NCBI GenBank assembly: GCA_900759665.1
Contig: CAAEWE010000040.1
Coordinates: 74,377-138,376 of the forward strand
Direction of reading: 5' to 3'
Length of the DNA stretch: 64,000 bases
Source: Lachnospiraceae bacterium
Lineage (GTDB): Bacteria; Bacillota; Clostridia; Lachnospirales; Lachnospiraceae
Part shown: positions 51,360 to 59,033 of the stretch, piece after piece
Position numbering within the stretch: the stretch's first letter is position 1
Layout of the letters: each line of letters begins with the position of its first letter
Translations under genes and position numbers: made by a program
Notes under the pieces: generated by a model
Told to the model about the DNA's origin: nothing
Seen by the model: only the letters and a program-made list of their open reading frames with translations
The model's database searches: none

Positions 51360-54300
51360 TTATTGCTTTATTTTAATCTTTTTAATCTTCGTCCATTTGC
51401 TGTAGATCTTTTTCTTTCCATGAAGCTTGTAAGCACGTACGCGCACATAATAAGTTTTTGACTTTTTGGTCTTTTTTATAATAAGGTAATTTACCTTTAC
51501 ATTCTTTTTCTTTACGGATTTTTTGAATTTCTTATTCATTGCGTACTGCACTTCATATCCTTTTACCGTGTTATCCGATGTCCAGGAGATGATAAGCTTT
51601 AGCGGCTTCTCGTTGGTAACCAGAAGTCCCTTGACTGTTTTTGGAGCGGCTGAGGCATCCGTTGTAGAAGTGCCGGTGTTGGAGCCGGAAGGCTTCTTTG
51701 TGGCAGCAGGGGTGTTGGAAGCGGCCGGGTTCTTTGTTGTCGTTGTGCCGGAACCGGCAGGCTGCTTCGTAGAAGCCGGTGCTTTGGAAGGGGAAGGATC
51801 ATTTGAGGAAGTACTCTTTTTTGGAATAATCTCTCCGGCTTTAATGACCTTTCCGCAAGCCTTACAGACGGTATCTCCGGTGTAGCCCTCTTCTGTTGTG
51901 GTGGCTGCTTTTTTGTTGATAACCTGTGTCTGGAAATGACTGTCAGGGTTTTTCGGAAGGGTCACAACCTCTGTCTTGCCGCATTTTGAGCAGTAGCGGG
52001 TTCCGGATCCTTCCTGGGAGCAGGTGGCCTTTTCGATTGTGCCGGTATCGACCCATTCGTGTTCGCAGGTATCGATCTTTTCCCAGAGTGCATAGAGTGT
52101 AATATCACCGGTGCTTCCTTTGGCGATTTCTGTAACCTTTTGGGTGAAATCCTTGTCAGAGAACCAGCCCTTAAAGGTATATCCATCCAGAACAGGTGCG
52201 TTTAATGTGATGGCATCGGACTTATTGGTGTATGTTTTTGGATTATCGTTTTTGGCATTGTTAATATTTAAAACATACCTGATATGGTATGTTATCTCCG
52301 AACTGTCCTTCCACATTGCATACAGGGTGATTGTATCCTGGTCCGTTTCGGTCAGAGGAGCAACAGAGTCTTCATCCTTATAGGAATCACCACTTCCATC
52401 TGCTTTTGTGTTCCAGCCTGCAAAGGTATAGCCGTCTCTGCTGTAGGCGTTTTTGGCGAGGTTGAAAGAACAGCCGTCGATCATACAGGTCTGTGTGTCC
52501 ATGGTACCTGCAGCAGCCCCATTTCCATCATAGGTTATGGTGTAGGATCCCTTTGGAAAACTGATCGCACGGCCGGACCAGACACCTTCTGCTTTGTCTG
52601 CCATTGCACGGATATCTGCTTCCGGAATATTGGAATAGATATATAATTTGCCGGAGGAGCTTTTGCTGACAGAAAATGCATAATCGTCAAACTCCTCAAG
52701 TGTGCCAGGTAAATAAAGCGTTTTTAATACATCCATATTGGCACAGCTCGAATAACCGATCTTTGTGATGGCGGTATTGCTCAGATCAAGAGATTTGATC
52801 ACTGTTCCGGAAAATGCCAGATAGCCAATTTCTTTTAATGTCTTAGGCAAGATCACTTCCTCCAGACCGGTACAGTTTCTGAAAACACTTTGCCCTATCG
52901 TTTCGAGAGAGCTGTCAGACAGATCGATCTTTGTCAGCTTGGAGCAGTTGCAAAATGCGTAATTATCTATAGTTTTTAATGTCTTGGGTAAGATCGCTTC
53001 CTCCAGACCGGTACAGTCCGAGAAAGCACTTTGTCCTATCGTTTCCATAGAGCTGCCGGACAGATCGATCTTTGTCAGCTTGGAACAGTTATAAAATGCG
53101 TAATTATCTATAAAAGAAATATTTGTTTTGGAGCAGTCAACTGTTTCAAGATTTGTACAATCCTGAAAGGCATAAGACTCAATGTAAAGATTTTCCGGTT
53201 CGCCCAGATATACGGAGGTAAGAGAAGTACAGCCTTTAAAAAGTTTCTTACAGAGCCGGACGGCGGAGGTGCCTCTGAAGTCGACCGTCTTTAAGGAAGT
53301 ACATCCTGAAAATTGCTGAGGTGAAAAAACCAGCGTGGATTTTGGCATGTTGATCTCTTCTAATGCGGTACAGTCTTTGAATGTTTGGCTAGCAAATTGT
53401 GTAACGGTATCCGGAAGCTTTACGGTCTTTAATTTGGTACATCCCTCGAAGGTTCCTGTAGTAGAGGAGTACTTTGACACGATCATTTTTATGGAAGTTT
53501 CACTGAAATCTACCGATTCGATATCTGTTCCGGCAAAGCCGTCATAGACTTTGTGGATCGGCACGCCGCCAACATTGGTTACTTTCACATCCTTTGCATA
53601 ATCGTTTTTCCATGGGCCATACAGAGTAACATACCAGTCTGTCATGTCTGACCAGGTATCCAGATCCACGGATGTGTTAAAGGAGCTGTCATTGCAGCGG
53701 AAATTATAGTGTAAGCCATCCTTTATAAGATAGTTACAGGAATATACCATATAGGCGGCCCGATTCTGCATCATGATCTGTGGGGTCATATCGAAACCGG
53801 CACTGTTATATCCACCGGAGGTCCAGACCTCTTTTGCATTCGGCAGAACCTCCTTTGTGGCGGTATCTCTTTCCAGATCGTAACGATTTGTGGAGCATCC
53901 GGTTGCATCAATATAGATCCAGCGGTCATTTTGCTTGTCGTATGCAATGCTGTAAGCATGCGTTTTTGTGATCAGTTCAAAACTTGGAATGCCGCGGGAT
54001 ACCAGTAAACTGTTTAAAAGATTAGTATATCCGTCGCAGATCGCTTTTTTGGACGACCAGACATCATATGGGTCACCTGATGTGAGCTCTGTTCCATGCT
54101 TCTCATTGAAACGTTTGTCGTTCAGATTATAAGAGACGCGGTTTGCAACGTAGCGGGTGACTGCTTCCATTTCTTTCTGGGTGGTAGTGATATCACACTG
54201 GTTAAGATAGGTCTGCAGATCCTCTGTCATTTCCTTAAACTGATCATCATTGTAAGTCGATTTGTTTTCATCGATACACTCCTTGATCAGGTACTCCTGA

Positions 54301-54452
54301 AAGATCTCATCCAGCTTTTCAAAAGCGGAAATATCATCCTGTGATGCAGCTGCAAATGAAGCAGGTGCCTGTATGCCTGTCGCAAGTAATAAAACGAAAA
54401 GCACAGGGAAGAATAAAGATGTTAAAAAATGGTAGTTATGTTTTTTGTTCAT
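51360..54452 (-). CDS. BspA-like leucine-rich-repeat surface protein 2 with transglutaminase-like domain
   Basis: 1,030 residues. From ATG 54452 (AAGGAGG upstream): signal peptide (about 1-30); a transglutaminase-like domain with a full triad, Cys in KKAICDGYTN, His in TKTHAYSIAY and Asp in WIYIDATG; about a dozen LRR_5 BspA repeats (about 310-590); two InlB-type/Flg_new repeats ending LYAMW and LYALW; two four-cysteine surface repeats (CEHEWVDTG...YCSKCGKT and VCKACGKV); a Ser/Thr/Pro/Lys linker; and a fibronectin type III-like domain (ISWTSDNTVKGYEVQYA). There is no LPXTG. It probably mediates adhesion or acts on surface proteins. It shares an operator with BspA-like gene 1. Confidence 0.9.
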   Translation of the reverse strand: MNKKHNYHFLTSLFFPVLFVLLLATGIQAPASFAAASQDDISAFEKLDEIFQEYLIKECIDENKSTYNDDQFKEMTEDLQTYLNQCDITTTQKEMEAVTRYVANRVSYNLNDKRFNEKHGTELTSGDPYDVWSSKKAICDGYTNLLNSLLVSRGIPSFELITKTHAYSIAYDKQNDRWIYIDATGCSTNRYDLERDTATKEVLPNAKEVWTSGGYNSAGFDMTPQIMMQNRAAYMVYSCNYLIKDGLHYNFRCNDSSFNTSVDLDTWSDMTDWYVTLYGPWKNDYAKDVKVTNVGGVPIHKVYDGFAGTDIESVDFSETSIKMIVSKYSSTTGTFEGCTKLKTVKLPDTVTQFASQTFKDCTALEEINMPKSTLVFSPQQFSGCTSLKTVDFRGTSAVRLCKKLFKGCTSLTSVYLGEPENLYIESYAFQDCTNLETVDCSKTNISFIDNYAFYNCSKLTKIDLSGSSMETIGQSAFSDCTGLEEAILPKTLKTIDNYAFCNCSKLTKIDLSDSSLETIGQSVFRNCTGLEEVILPKTLKEIGYLAFSGTVIKSLDLSNTAITKIGYSSCANMDVLKTLYLPGTLEEFDDYAFSVSKSSSGKLYIYSNIPEADIRAMADKAEGVWSGRAISFPKGSYTITYDGNGAAAGTMDTQTCMIDGCSFNLAKNAYSRDGYTFAGWNTKADGSGDSYKDEDSVAPLTETDQDTITLYAMWKDSSEITYHIRYVLNINNAKNDNPKTYTNKSDAITLNAPVLDGYTFKGWFSDKDFTQKVTEIAKGSTGDITLYALWEKIDTCEHEWVDTGTIEKATCSQEGSGTRYCSKCGKTEVVTLPKNPDSHFQTQVINKKAATTTEEGYTGDTVCKACGKVIKAGEIIPKKSTSSNDPSPSKAPASTKQPAGSGTTTTKNPAASNTPAATKKPSGSNTGTSTTDASAAPKTVKGLLVTNEKPLKLIISWTSDNTVKGYEVQYAMNKKFKKSVKKKNVKVNYLIIKKTKKSKTYYVRVRAYKLHGKKKIYSKWTKIKKIKIKQ
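52840..53112 (-). repeat. Tandem 141-bp duplication in the LRR region of BspA-like gene 2
   Basis: Two adjacent copies (52840-52980 and 52981-53112 or slightly beyond), 141 bp period, are nearly identical and encode two LRR_5 units of 47 residues (NCSKLTKIDLS..S.ETIGQS.F). This is a recent internal duplication. Confidence 0.85.
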
Positions 54453-54485
54453 AGGTATACCTCCTTTTTGTGGATTCTTTTTCTT

Positions 54486-54491
54486 ATTATA
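54486..54491 (-). promoter_or_regulatory. -10 element of BspA-like gene 2
   Basis: TATAAT on the minus strand, 34 bp before the start codon. No -35 match lies 16-18 bp upstream. The LytTR-like operator begins 31 bp upstream, almost the same spacing as in front of BspA-like gene 1. Confidence 0.65.
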
Positions 54492-54522
54492 TGGGATAAT
54501 TGGTGGAAATGCAGTTTTTTGC

Positions 54523-54549
54523 GTGAACGGTTCATATATGGTGTGAACG
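54523..54549 (-). promoter_or_regulatory. LytTR-type paired direct repeat (operator 2)
   Basis: On the minus strand CGTTCAC (54549-54543) and CCGTTCAC (54530-54523) are direct repeats of 20-bp period with ACCATATATG-like sequence between. Compared with operator 1 the 30-bp region differs at only about four positions and is followed in both by GCAAAA. Confidence 0.75.
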
Positions 54550-54589
54550 ACGAGTGACTTTTTTGTGTGAAATACAATCGCATTTTGCA

Positions 54590-54618
54590 TTGTGGCAGAG
54601 GGAAAGGTGTGATACAAT
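54590..54618 (+). promoter_or_regulatory. Promoter of the DUF1292 gene
   Basis: TTGTGG (54590-54595), 17 bp, TACAAT (54613-54618) preceded by TGA (extended -10). Confidence 0.5.
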
Positions 54619-54697
54619 ATCCGCGAAGGCAAGAGTGGATATTTTGCAGAAGCATTGCGAATTTGTGACATTAAAATAGAAAGGTATAGGTATTATT

Positions 54698-55003
54698 ATG
54701 GCAGAGAAAGAAAACAGTTACGGATTTGAGGAGACCATGGTGACACTGACCGACGAGGACGGTCTGGATAAGGATTTCTATGTGGATGAGATCTACGAGG
54801 TGGATGGCAGGCTTTATGCCGCCGTCATTCCGGCAGATGTGGAAAATGTCACAGAGTATTATGTATTTCGTCTGATCGATCTGGGAAATGATGATTTTGA
54901 GATGGAGGATATCGAGGAAGAGGCAGAGTACGATGCGGCAGCAGACGCGTATGAGGAGATTCTGGATACGAGAATGTGGAACCGGGAGTTTGAAGGCGAG
55001 TAG
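54698..55003 (+). CDS. DUF1292 family protein
   Basis: A very acidic 101-residue protein. Residues 10-75 match the DUF1292 (YrzB-like) pattern: VTLTDEDGLDKDFYVDEIYEVDGRLYAAVIP...YYVFRL. The tail (DAAADAYEEILD) is helical. The family is small, cytosolic, widespread in Firmicutes and without known function; it often sits near cell-division or RNase-related genes, which is not the case here. It is monocistronic, with a likely promoter upstream and a strong terminator 15 bp downstream. The ribosome site is weak (AGAAAGG, long spacing). Confidence 0.85.
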   Translation: MAEKENSYGFEETMVTLTDEDGLDKDFYVDEIYEVDGRLYAAVIPADVENVTEYYVFRLIDLGNDDFEMEDIEEEAEYDAAADAYEEILDTRMWNREFEGE

Positions 55004-55017
55004 AGCATTTTATAAAG

Positions 55018-55060
55018 AAAAAGTCCAATGTGCTGATCACAAAGTACATTGGACTTTTTT
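55018..55060. terminator. Strong terminator after the DUF1292 gene
   Basis: AAAAGTCCAATGTGC pairs with GTACATTGGACTTTT over a ten-base loop, flanked by A and T runs on the two sides, so it can work in both directions. Confidence 0.88.
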
Positions 55061-55102
55061 ATGGGAAACTTTTCTTGGCAGGTACACAATGGTACGCGGC
55101 CA

Positions 55103-55184
55103 GGTCAGAAAAAATGTAGTGTATATGCAAAATGAGGTCAGAAAAAATGTAATATATGTACTTGAATAGATCAGAAAAAATGTG
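55103..55184 (+). repeat. Three-unit direct repeat, exact 33-bp period
   Basis: The 16-bp core GGTCAGAAAAAATGTA starts at 55103, 55136 and 55169; copy 3 reads GATCAGAAAAAATGTG. The two 17-bp linkers differ in sequence. Copy 3 lies within the -35/-10 spacer of ATPase B. This is the same design as the six-unit array in front of ATPase A. Confidence 0.92.
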
Positions 55185-55191
55185 ATACACT
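55162..55191 (+). promoter_or_regulatory. Promoter of ATPase B, overlapping repeat unit 3
   Basis: TTGAAT (55162-55167), 18-bp spacer, TACACT (55186-55191) with TGA before it (extended -10). The spacer is almost exactly repeat copy 3 (55169-55184). Confidence 0.6.
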
Positions 55192-55213
55192 ATTTATGAG
55201 GAGGTGGTCAAGT

Positions 55214-56503
55214 ATGTACAGAATGGCAATGAATGCCCTTTTGCAGTGGAAAGAGAAAACAAATCGAAAACCTTTGATTATAATGGGGGCCAGACAGGTT
55301 GGTAAAACCTGGTTAATGAAAGAATTTGGAAGGACACATTATGACAAAACAGCATATATTTCATTTTATAATAATAAGAGAATGGATGATGTGTTTCAGT
55401 CGGATTTTGATATAAATCGTATTATTATGAATTTAAATATCGAGTCGGGAGTTACGATCACGCCGGGAGATACGCTGATCATATTAGATGAAATACAAGA
55501 TTCTCCCAAGGTATTGGAGTCGTTAAAATATTTTTGCGAGGAAGCGCCACAGTATCATGTTGTTGCGGCTGGTTCGCTTTTGGGTGTGGCGATTCATGAG
55601 GGTGTTTCTTATCCGGTAGGGAAGGTTGATCTGCTGGATCTGTATCCGCTCAATTTCCGTGAATTTCTCTATGCAGTGGATGAACAGAGTCTGGTGGAGG
55701 CACTTGCAACGAAGGACTATACGTTGATTGATAATTTTTCAGATAAATATTTATTCTGGTTAAAAAATTATTATTATGTAGGTGGCATGCCTGCGGTTGT
55801 GGATGAGTTTCGGCAAAATAAAGACTATGCAGAAGTTCGTCAGATACAGCATGATATTATACGGCAGTATGAGGGGGACTTTGGAAAGCATGTTGATGCG
55901 CGTACTTTGCCAAGAATTCGTCTTGTATGGGATTCTGTTCCGATGCAGTTGGCAAAAGAAAATAAAAAGTTTTTCTTCGGACAGATCAAGAAAGGGGCGC
56001 GCAGCAGTGAGTATGAGATTGCCATTCAGTGGCTGGTCGATTGTGGTCTGGTATATAAAGTAAATCGCGTGAATGAACCCAATATGCCATTAAAAGCGTA
56101 TAAGAGTATGAATGCCTATAAGCTTTTTGTGCTGGATGTCGGATTGTTAGGAGCGATGAGTGATCTTGAGGTGGAATCCATATTGGAAGGGAATGATATT
56201 TTTATTGAGTTTAAAGGAGCACTCACAGAACAATATGTTTTGCAGCAGATGATATCAGACACGCGATATACTCCGTATTATTTTGGCACAGAAAAAGCAA
56301 CCTTTGAGCAGGATTTTTTAATTCAAAAAGGGAAAAATATTATTCCAATAGAGGTGAAATCAAGTGACAACATTCGATCGCAGAGTCTGAAAGCATATTG
56401 TGATAAATATAAGCCGGATAAGGCGGTGCGGTTTTCAACGTTAAAATATATTGATCAGGGGTGGATGGAAAATATTCCATTATATGCGGTGTGCAATTTA
56501 TAA
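55214..56503 (+). CDS. AAA ATPase with DUF4143 domain (ATPase B)
   Basis: About 429 residues. The N-terminal AAA_14 ATPase has Walker A GARQVGKTW and Walker B TLIILDEIQDSPKVLESLKYF. YVGGMPAVVDEF marks the region before the DUF4143 domain (about 200-370). The C-terminus has a nuclease-like core, FEQDFLIQKG...IPIEVKSSDN (Asp and Glu-x-Lys). The start at ATG 55214 is nine bases after AGGAGG. The family is uncharacterised, often multi-copy and patchily distributed. It is AT-richer than its neighbours by eye, which with the repeat-embedded promoter suggests acquisition as a unit. Confidence 0.85.
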   Translation: MYRMAMNALLQWKEKTNRKPLIIMGARQVGKTWLMKEFGRTHYDKTAYISFYNNKRMDDVFQSDFDINRIIMNLNIESGVTITPGDTLIILDEIQDSPKVLESLKYFCEEAPQYHVVAAGSLLGVAIHEGVSYPVGKVDLLDLYPLNFREFLYAVDEQSLVEALATKDYTLIDNFSDKYLFWLKNYYYVGGMPAVVDEFRQNKDYAEVRQIQHDIIRQYEGDFGKHVDARTLPRIRLVWDSVPMQLAKENKKFFFGQIKKGARSSEYEIAIQWLVDCGLVYKVNRVNEPNMPLKAYKSMNAYKLFVLDVGLLGAMSDLEVESILEGNDIFIEFKGALTEQYVLQQMISDTRYTPYYFGTEKATFEQDFLIQKGKNIIPIEVKSSDNIRSQSLKAYCDKYKPDKAVRFSTLKYIDQGWMENIPLYAVCNL

Positions 56504-56537
56504 AAGCATTGCAAGAAAAAGAACCAGTGTGCTTGCA

Positions 56538-56846
56538 TCAAACGGCGCTGTCTATTGATAACCCGGTAGTCCGATAAAATACTGCAGATATAAATTTATT
56601 ATTCTTATCAAAAATTAATATTGCAGTTTCTTTACCGAATTTTATTGTTATTGTTTTTGCACTTTTTACATTTCCAATTTTATAATCAGTACAGTTGTTA
56701 GTGGATATTACATCAAAATTTTTACCATCTTCCATATTTGCACATACAATACAATTGACATAAGGAATCAGATATGTATCTTTTTCCAAGAGAGAACGAA
56801 TTACCAGCAGTCTGTTTTTGTATTCATGGCGTTGGTGCTGCAGTCG
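56538..56846 (-). pseudogene. Possible gene remnant between ATPase B and DJ-1 gene
   Basis: A minus-strand frame is open from just after a stop near 56847 down to 56538. Its first part reads HQRHEYKNRLLVIRSLLEKDTYL, which resembles the phospho-acceptor helix of AgrC-type kinases, but the rest (83 residues from a TTG at 56789: NCTDYKIGNVKSAKTITIKFGKETAILIF) does not. There is no ribosome site and it is AT-rich. It may be a decayed fragment or chance. This 360-bp gap holds nothing else I can name. Confidence 0.25.
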
Positions 56847-56863
56847 CTATATATGTTTCTGAA

Positions 56864-57421
56864 TCAATACACATCATTATAAATGATCGCTTCCTTGACA
56901 GCATCGGCTGTGGCCTTGTCCTTCAGGGCTTCGATGATGGCTCCGGCAAATTCGATACAGGTGCCCATGCCGCGGCTGGTGATGACATTGCCGTCTGTGA
57001 CAACCGGCTGTTTTACATAATCGCCGGTGGCAAGCTTGTCTGCAAAGGATGGATAGCAGGTGGCTTTTTTGCCGGCGAGAATGCCAAGCTCTCCGAGAAC
57101 GGTCGGTGCCGCACAGACAGCAGCGACTTTTTTGCCGTTTGCAGCAAATTCCTTGAGCTTTTCGCAGAGGGGTTCGCAGGTGCGCAGGTTTGGTGTGCCC
57201 GGAATGCCACCCGGCAGGATCAGCATTTCTGCCTCATCGAAATCGACTTTGTTCAGTGTCTTGTCCGCTGTGATCGTTACGTTATGGGAGCTGGTGACTT
57301 CCTTCTGGTCGGTAATGGAAACCATATCGATCGAAATTTTTGCACGGCGGAGCATATCAACTACCGTCAGCATTTCCACTTCCTCGTAACCGGTTGCTAA
57401 AAAAATACATGCTTGTGCCAT
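56864..57421 (-). CDS. DJ-1/PfpI family protein
   Basis: 185 residues. The family's nucleophilic cysteine is in AAVCAAPTVLGELG, with the partner Glu in GYEEVEML near the N-terminus, and LILPGGIPGTPNL is the conserved strand and loop. Members act as glyoxalases, deglycases, chaperones or peptidases; this short one-domain form (YajL/DJ-1 type) is usually linked to protection against oxidative or carbonyl stress. AAAGGAGG lies before the ATG. It is separate from trmB by about 90 bp on the same strand. Confidence 0.92.
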   Translation of the reverse strand: MAQACIFLATGYEEVEMLTVVDMLRRAKISIDMVSITDQKEVTSSHNVTITADKTLNKVDFDEAEMLILPGGIPGTPNLRTCEPLCEKLKEFAANGKKVAAVCAAPTVLGELGILAGKKATCYPSFADKLATGDYVKQPVVTDGNVITSRGMGTCIEFAGAIIEALKDKATADAVKEAIIYNDVY

Positions 57422-57512
57422 AATAAATTCCTCCTTTTGGCGTTGAGATCTGTAGTTTGCAAATCAATTCTACATAATGTAACAATTTTCTTTATTAAAG
57501 AAAGGTTATAGT

Positions 57513-58196
57513 TTATTCCTTTTCGGAATAATCAGTCTGTCCGGGATTTCGGTGACATACCAGGCGGCAGATCGGGTTGCCCTTCCGGTAAAACTTCTCC
57601 TCGTACTCTGTCATAACATTATTTGCAGCCGGACCATCGGCGTGCAGATCAAAGCTGCATTCATCCAGGATCCAGCCGGTGTCCTTGATCTCTTCCAGAG
57701 AGAAATCAAAAAGCGGACGGTTGTCTGTCTTAAATTGAATGCTTCCATCCTGTACCAAAAATCGGTCATACCGTTCCAGAAACTGACGGGAGGTCAGACG
57801 GCGTTTTGCGTGCCGGTCCTTTGGCCATGGATCGGAGAAGTTCAGATATATTTTGGCAACCTCGCCCGGTGCAAAATATTGATCAATGTCTTCCGCATCC
57901 ATTCGAAGGAACAGAAGATTGTCGCTTTCCAATTCCTCCCGGTGATCTAGTGCCCGGACAAGCACGCTGGAATATTTCTCGATGCCGATATAGTTGATAG
58001 CGGGATTCTGTCGGGCCATCTCTAAAATAAACTTGCCCTTGCCCATGCCGACCTCGATGTGGACCGGATGGTCATTGTGGAAGAATTCCTTTGCCCATCT
58101 GCCCCTGTAATCGGCACCATCAGCACCGTCGGTCTGTATCGTGTATTTGTTTTCTAATATGCGCTCCTGTGAGCCGGGGATATTTCGTAATCGCAT
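57513..58196 (-). CDS. trmB: tRNA (guanine-N7-)-methyltransferase
   Basis: The enzyme methylates G46 of tRNA with S-adenosylmethionine. The 227-residue protein has the SAM motif HIEVGMGKGKFI, IGIEKYSSVLVRAL, LRMDAEDI, the TrmB signature YLNFSDPWPKDRHAKRRL and the C-terminal TEYEEKFYRKGNPICRL. Length is normal. No clear ribosome site is visible just before the ATG (TGAGGT lies within 10 bases). About 250 bp separate it from the divergent ferritin-like gene; that gap is AT-rich with the partial inverted repeat AATTACACG / CGTGAATT around 58319-58356. Confidence 0.95.
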   Translation of the reverse strand: MRLRNIPGSQERILENKYTIQTDGADGADYRGRWAKEFFHNDHPVHIEVGMGKGKFILEMARQNPAINYIGIEKYSSVLVRALDHREELESDNLLFLRMDAEDIDQYFAPGEVAKIYLNFSDPWPKDRHAKRRLTSRQFLERYDRFLVQDGSIQFKTDNRPLFDFSLEEIKDTGWILDECSFDLHADGPAANNVMTEYEEKFYRKGNPICRLVCHRNPGQTDYSEKE

Positions 58197-58446
58197 AGAT
58201 ACCTCATTTCTGTATCGCCTGTGAGAAGAAGAGTTCGGATGGTATTCTTCTGGTATTCCGGCGTTGTTTGTATATTTACAGATAGTTTAAGATAATCCAG
58301 AGATAAAGTCAAATTTGAATTACACGTAATGCAAGTAATACAAATTTGCGTGAATTAAAAAATGAATGGTATTTATGAATATTTTTGAAGTATCCGCAGA
58401 TACTATGACTGTCAAAAGGAAAATTTAGGAAAGGCAGGAAAGTAAA

Positions 58447-58905
58447 ATGGTATTAACAGAAAAAGAAACAGCAGCATTAAAGGATCTGCAGTCTCAGGAA
58501 AAAACTTGTGCACAGAAGTATCAGAAATACAGTGAGCAGGCAAAGGACCCGGAGCTAAAGAATCTGTTCCAGACAATTCAGAAGGAGGAGCAGAAGCATT
58601 ATGATTCCCTTGGTCAGGTGTTGAACGGCACGGTGCCGGAATGTGACTGCAACGACAGCAAGGGAAAGGACTATTCACCGAAAGCAACCTATATGTCCGA
58701 TGATAATTCACAGGACAAAACAGATGACTGTTTCCTGGCGACTGACTGTATTGGTACAGAAAAGCTGGTTTCTTCGGAATATAATACAGATGTTTTCGTG
58801 TTTGGGGAGCCGGGAGTGCGTAAGCTGCTGGCAGATATCCAGGTCGAGGAGCAGAATCATGCGGAGATGTTGTATAAGTATAAGACAGTAAACCGGATGT
58901 CATAG
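58447..58905 (+). CDS. CotF/ferritin-like protein
   Basis: 152 residues, helical. Two helix pairs each carry a Glu followed by an ExxH motif: QEKTCAQKY with KEEQKHYDSL, and the C-terminal IQVEEQNHAEML. This is the ferritin-like pattern of a di-iron site and also matches the spore coat F (CotF) family, which shares the fold. A cysteine-containing loop (PECDCND) and an acidic middle segment lie between. Function may be spore-coat related or iron/oxygen handling; sporulation genes are not visible nearby. A GGAAAG site precedes the ATG. Confidence 0.75.
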   Translation: MVLTEKETAALKDLQSQEKTCAQKYQKYSEQAKDPELKNLFQTIQKEEQKHYDSLGQVLNGTVPECDCNDSKGKDYSPKATYMSDDNSQDKTDDCFLATDCIGTEKLVSSEYNTDVFVFGEPGVRKLLADIQVEEQNHAEMLYKYKTVNRMS

Positions 58906-58931
58906 GGAGAAATAGGGCATAAATATATGTG

Positions 58932-58979
58932 AAAAAACGATTGTTGCTACTGTTTGGGTGGTTTTACAGTCGTTTTTTT
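58932..58979 (+). terminator. Terminator after the CotF-like gene
   Basis: AAAAAACGATTGT (from 58932) pairs with ACAGTCGTTTTTT (to 58978) over a 21-base loop, ending in T7. A TATAAT at 58982-58987 directly after it may be the -10 for the next gene. Confidence 0.7.
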
Positions 58980-59033
58980 GTTATAATGTGTCGGGTTAAG
59001 TTTTCTTATTTATCAAAAAACGAGGTGACATAC

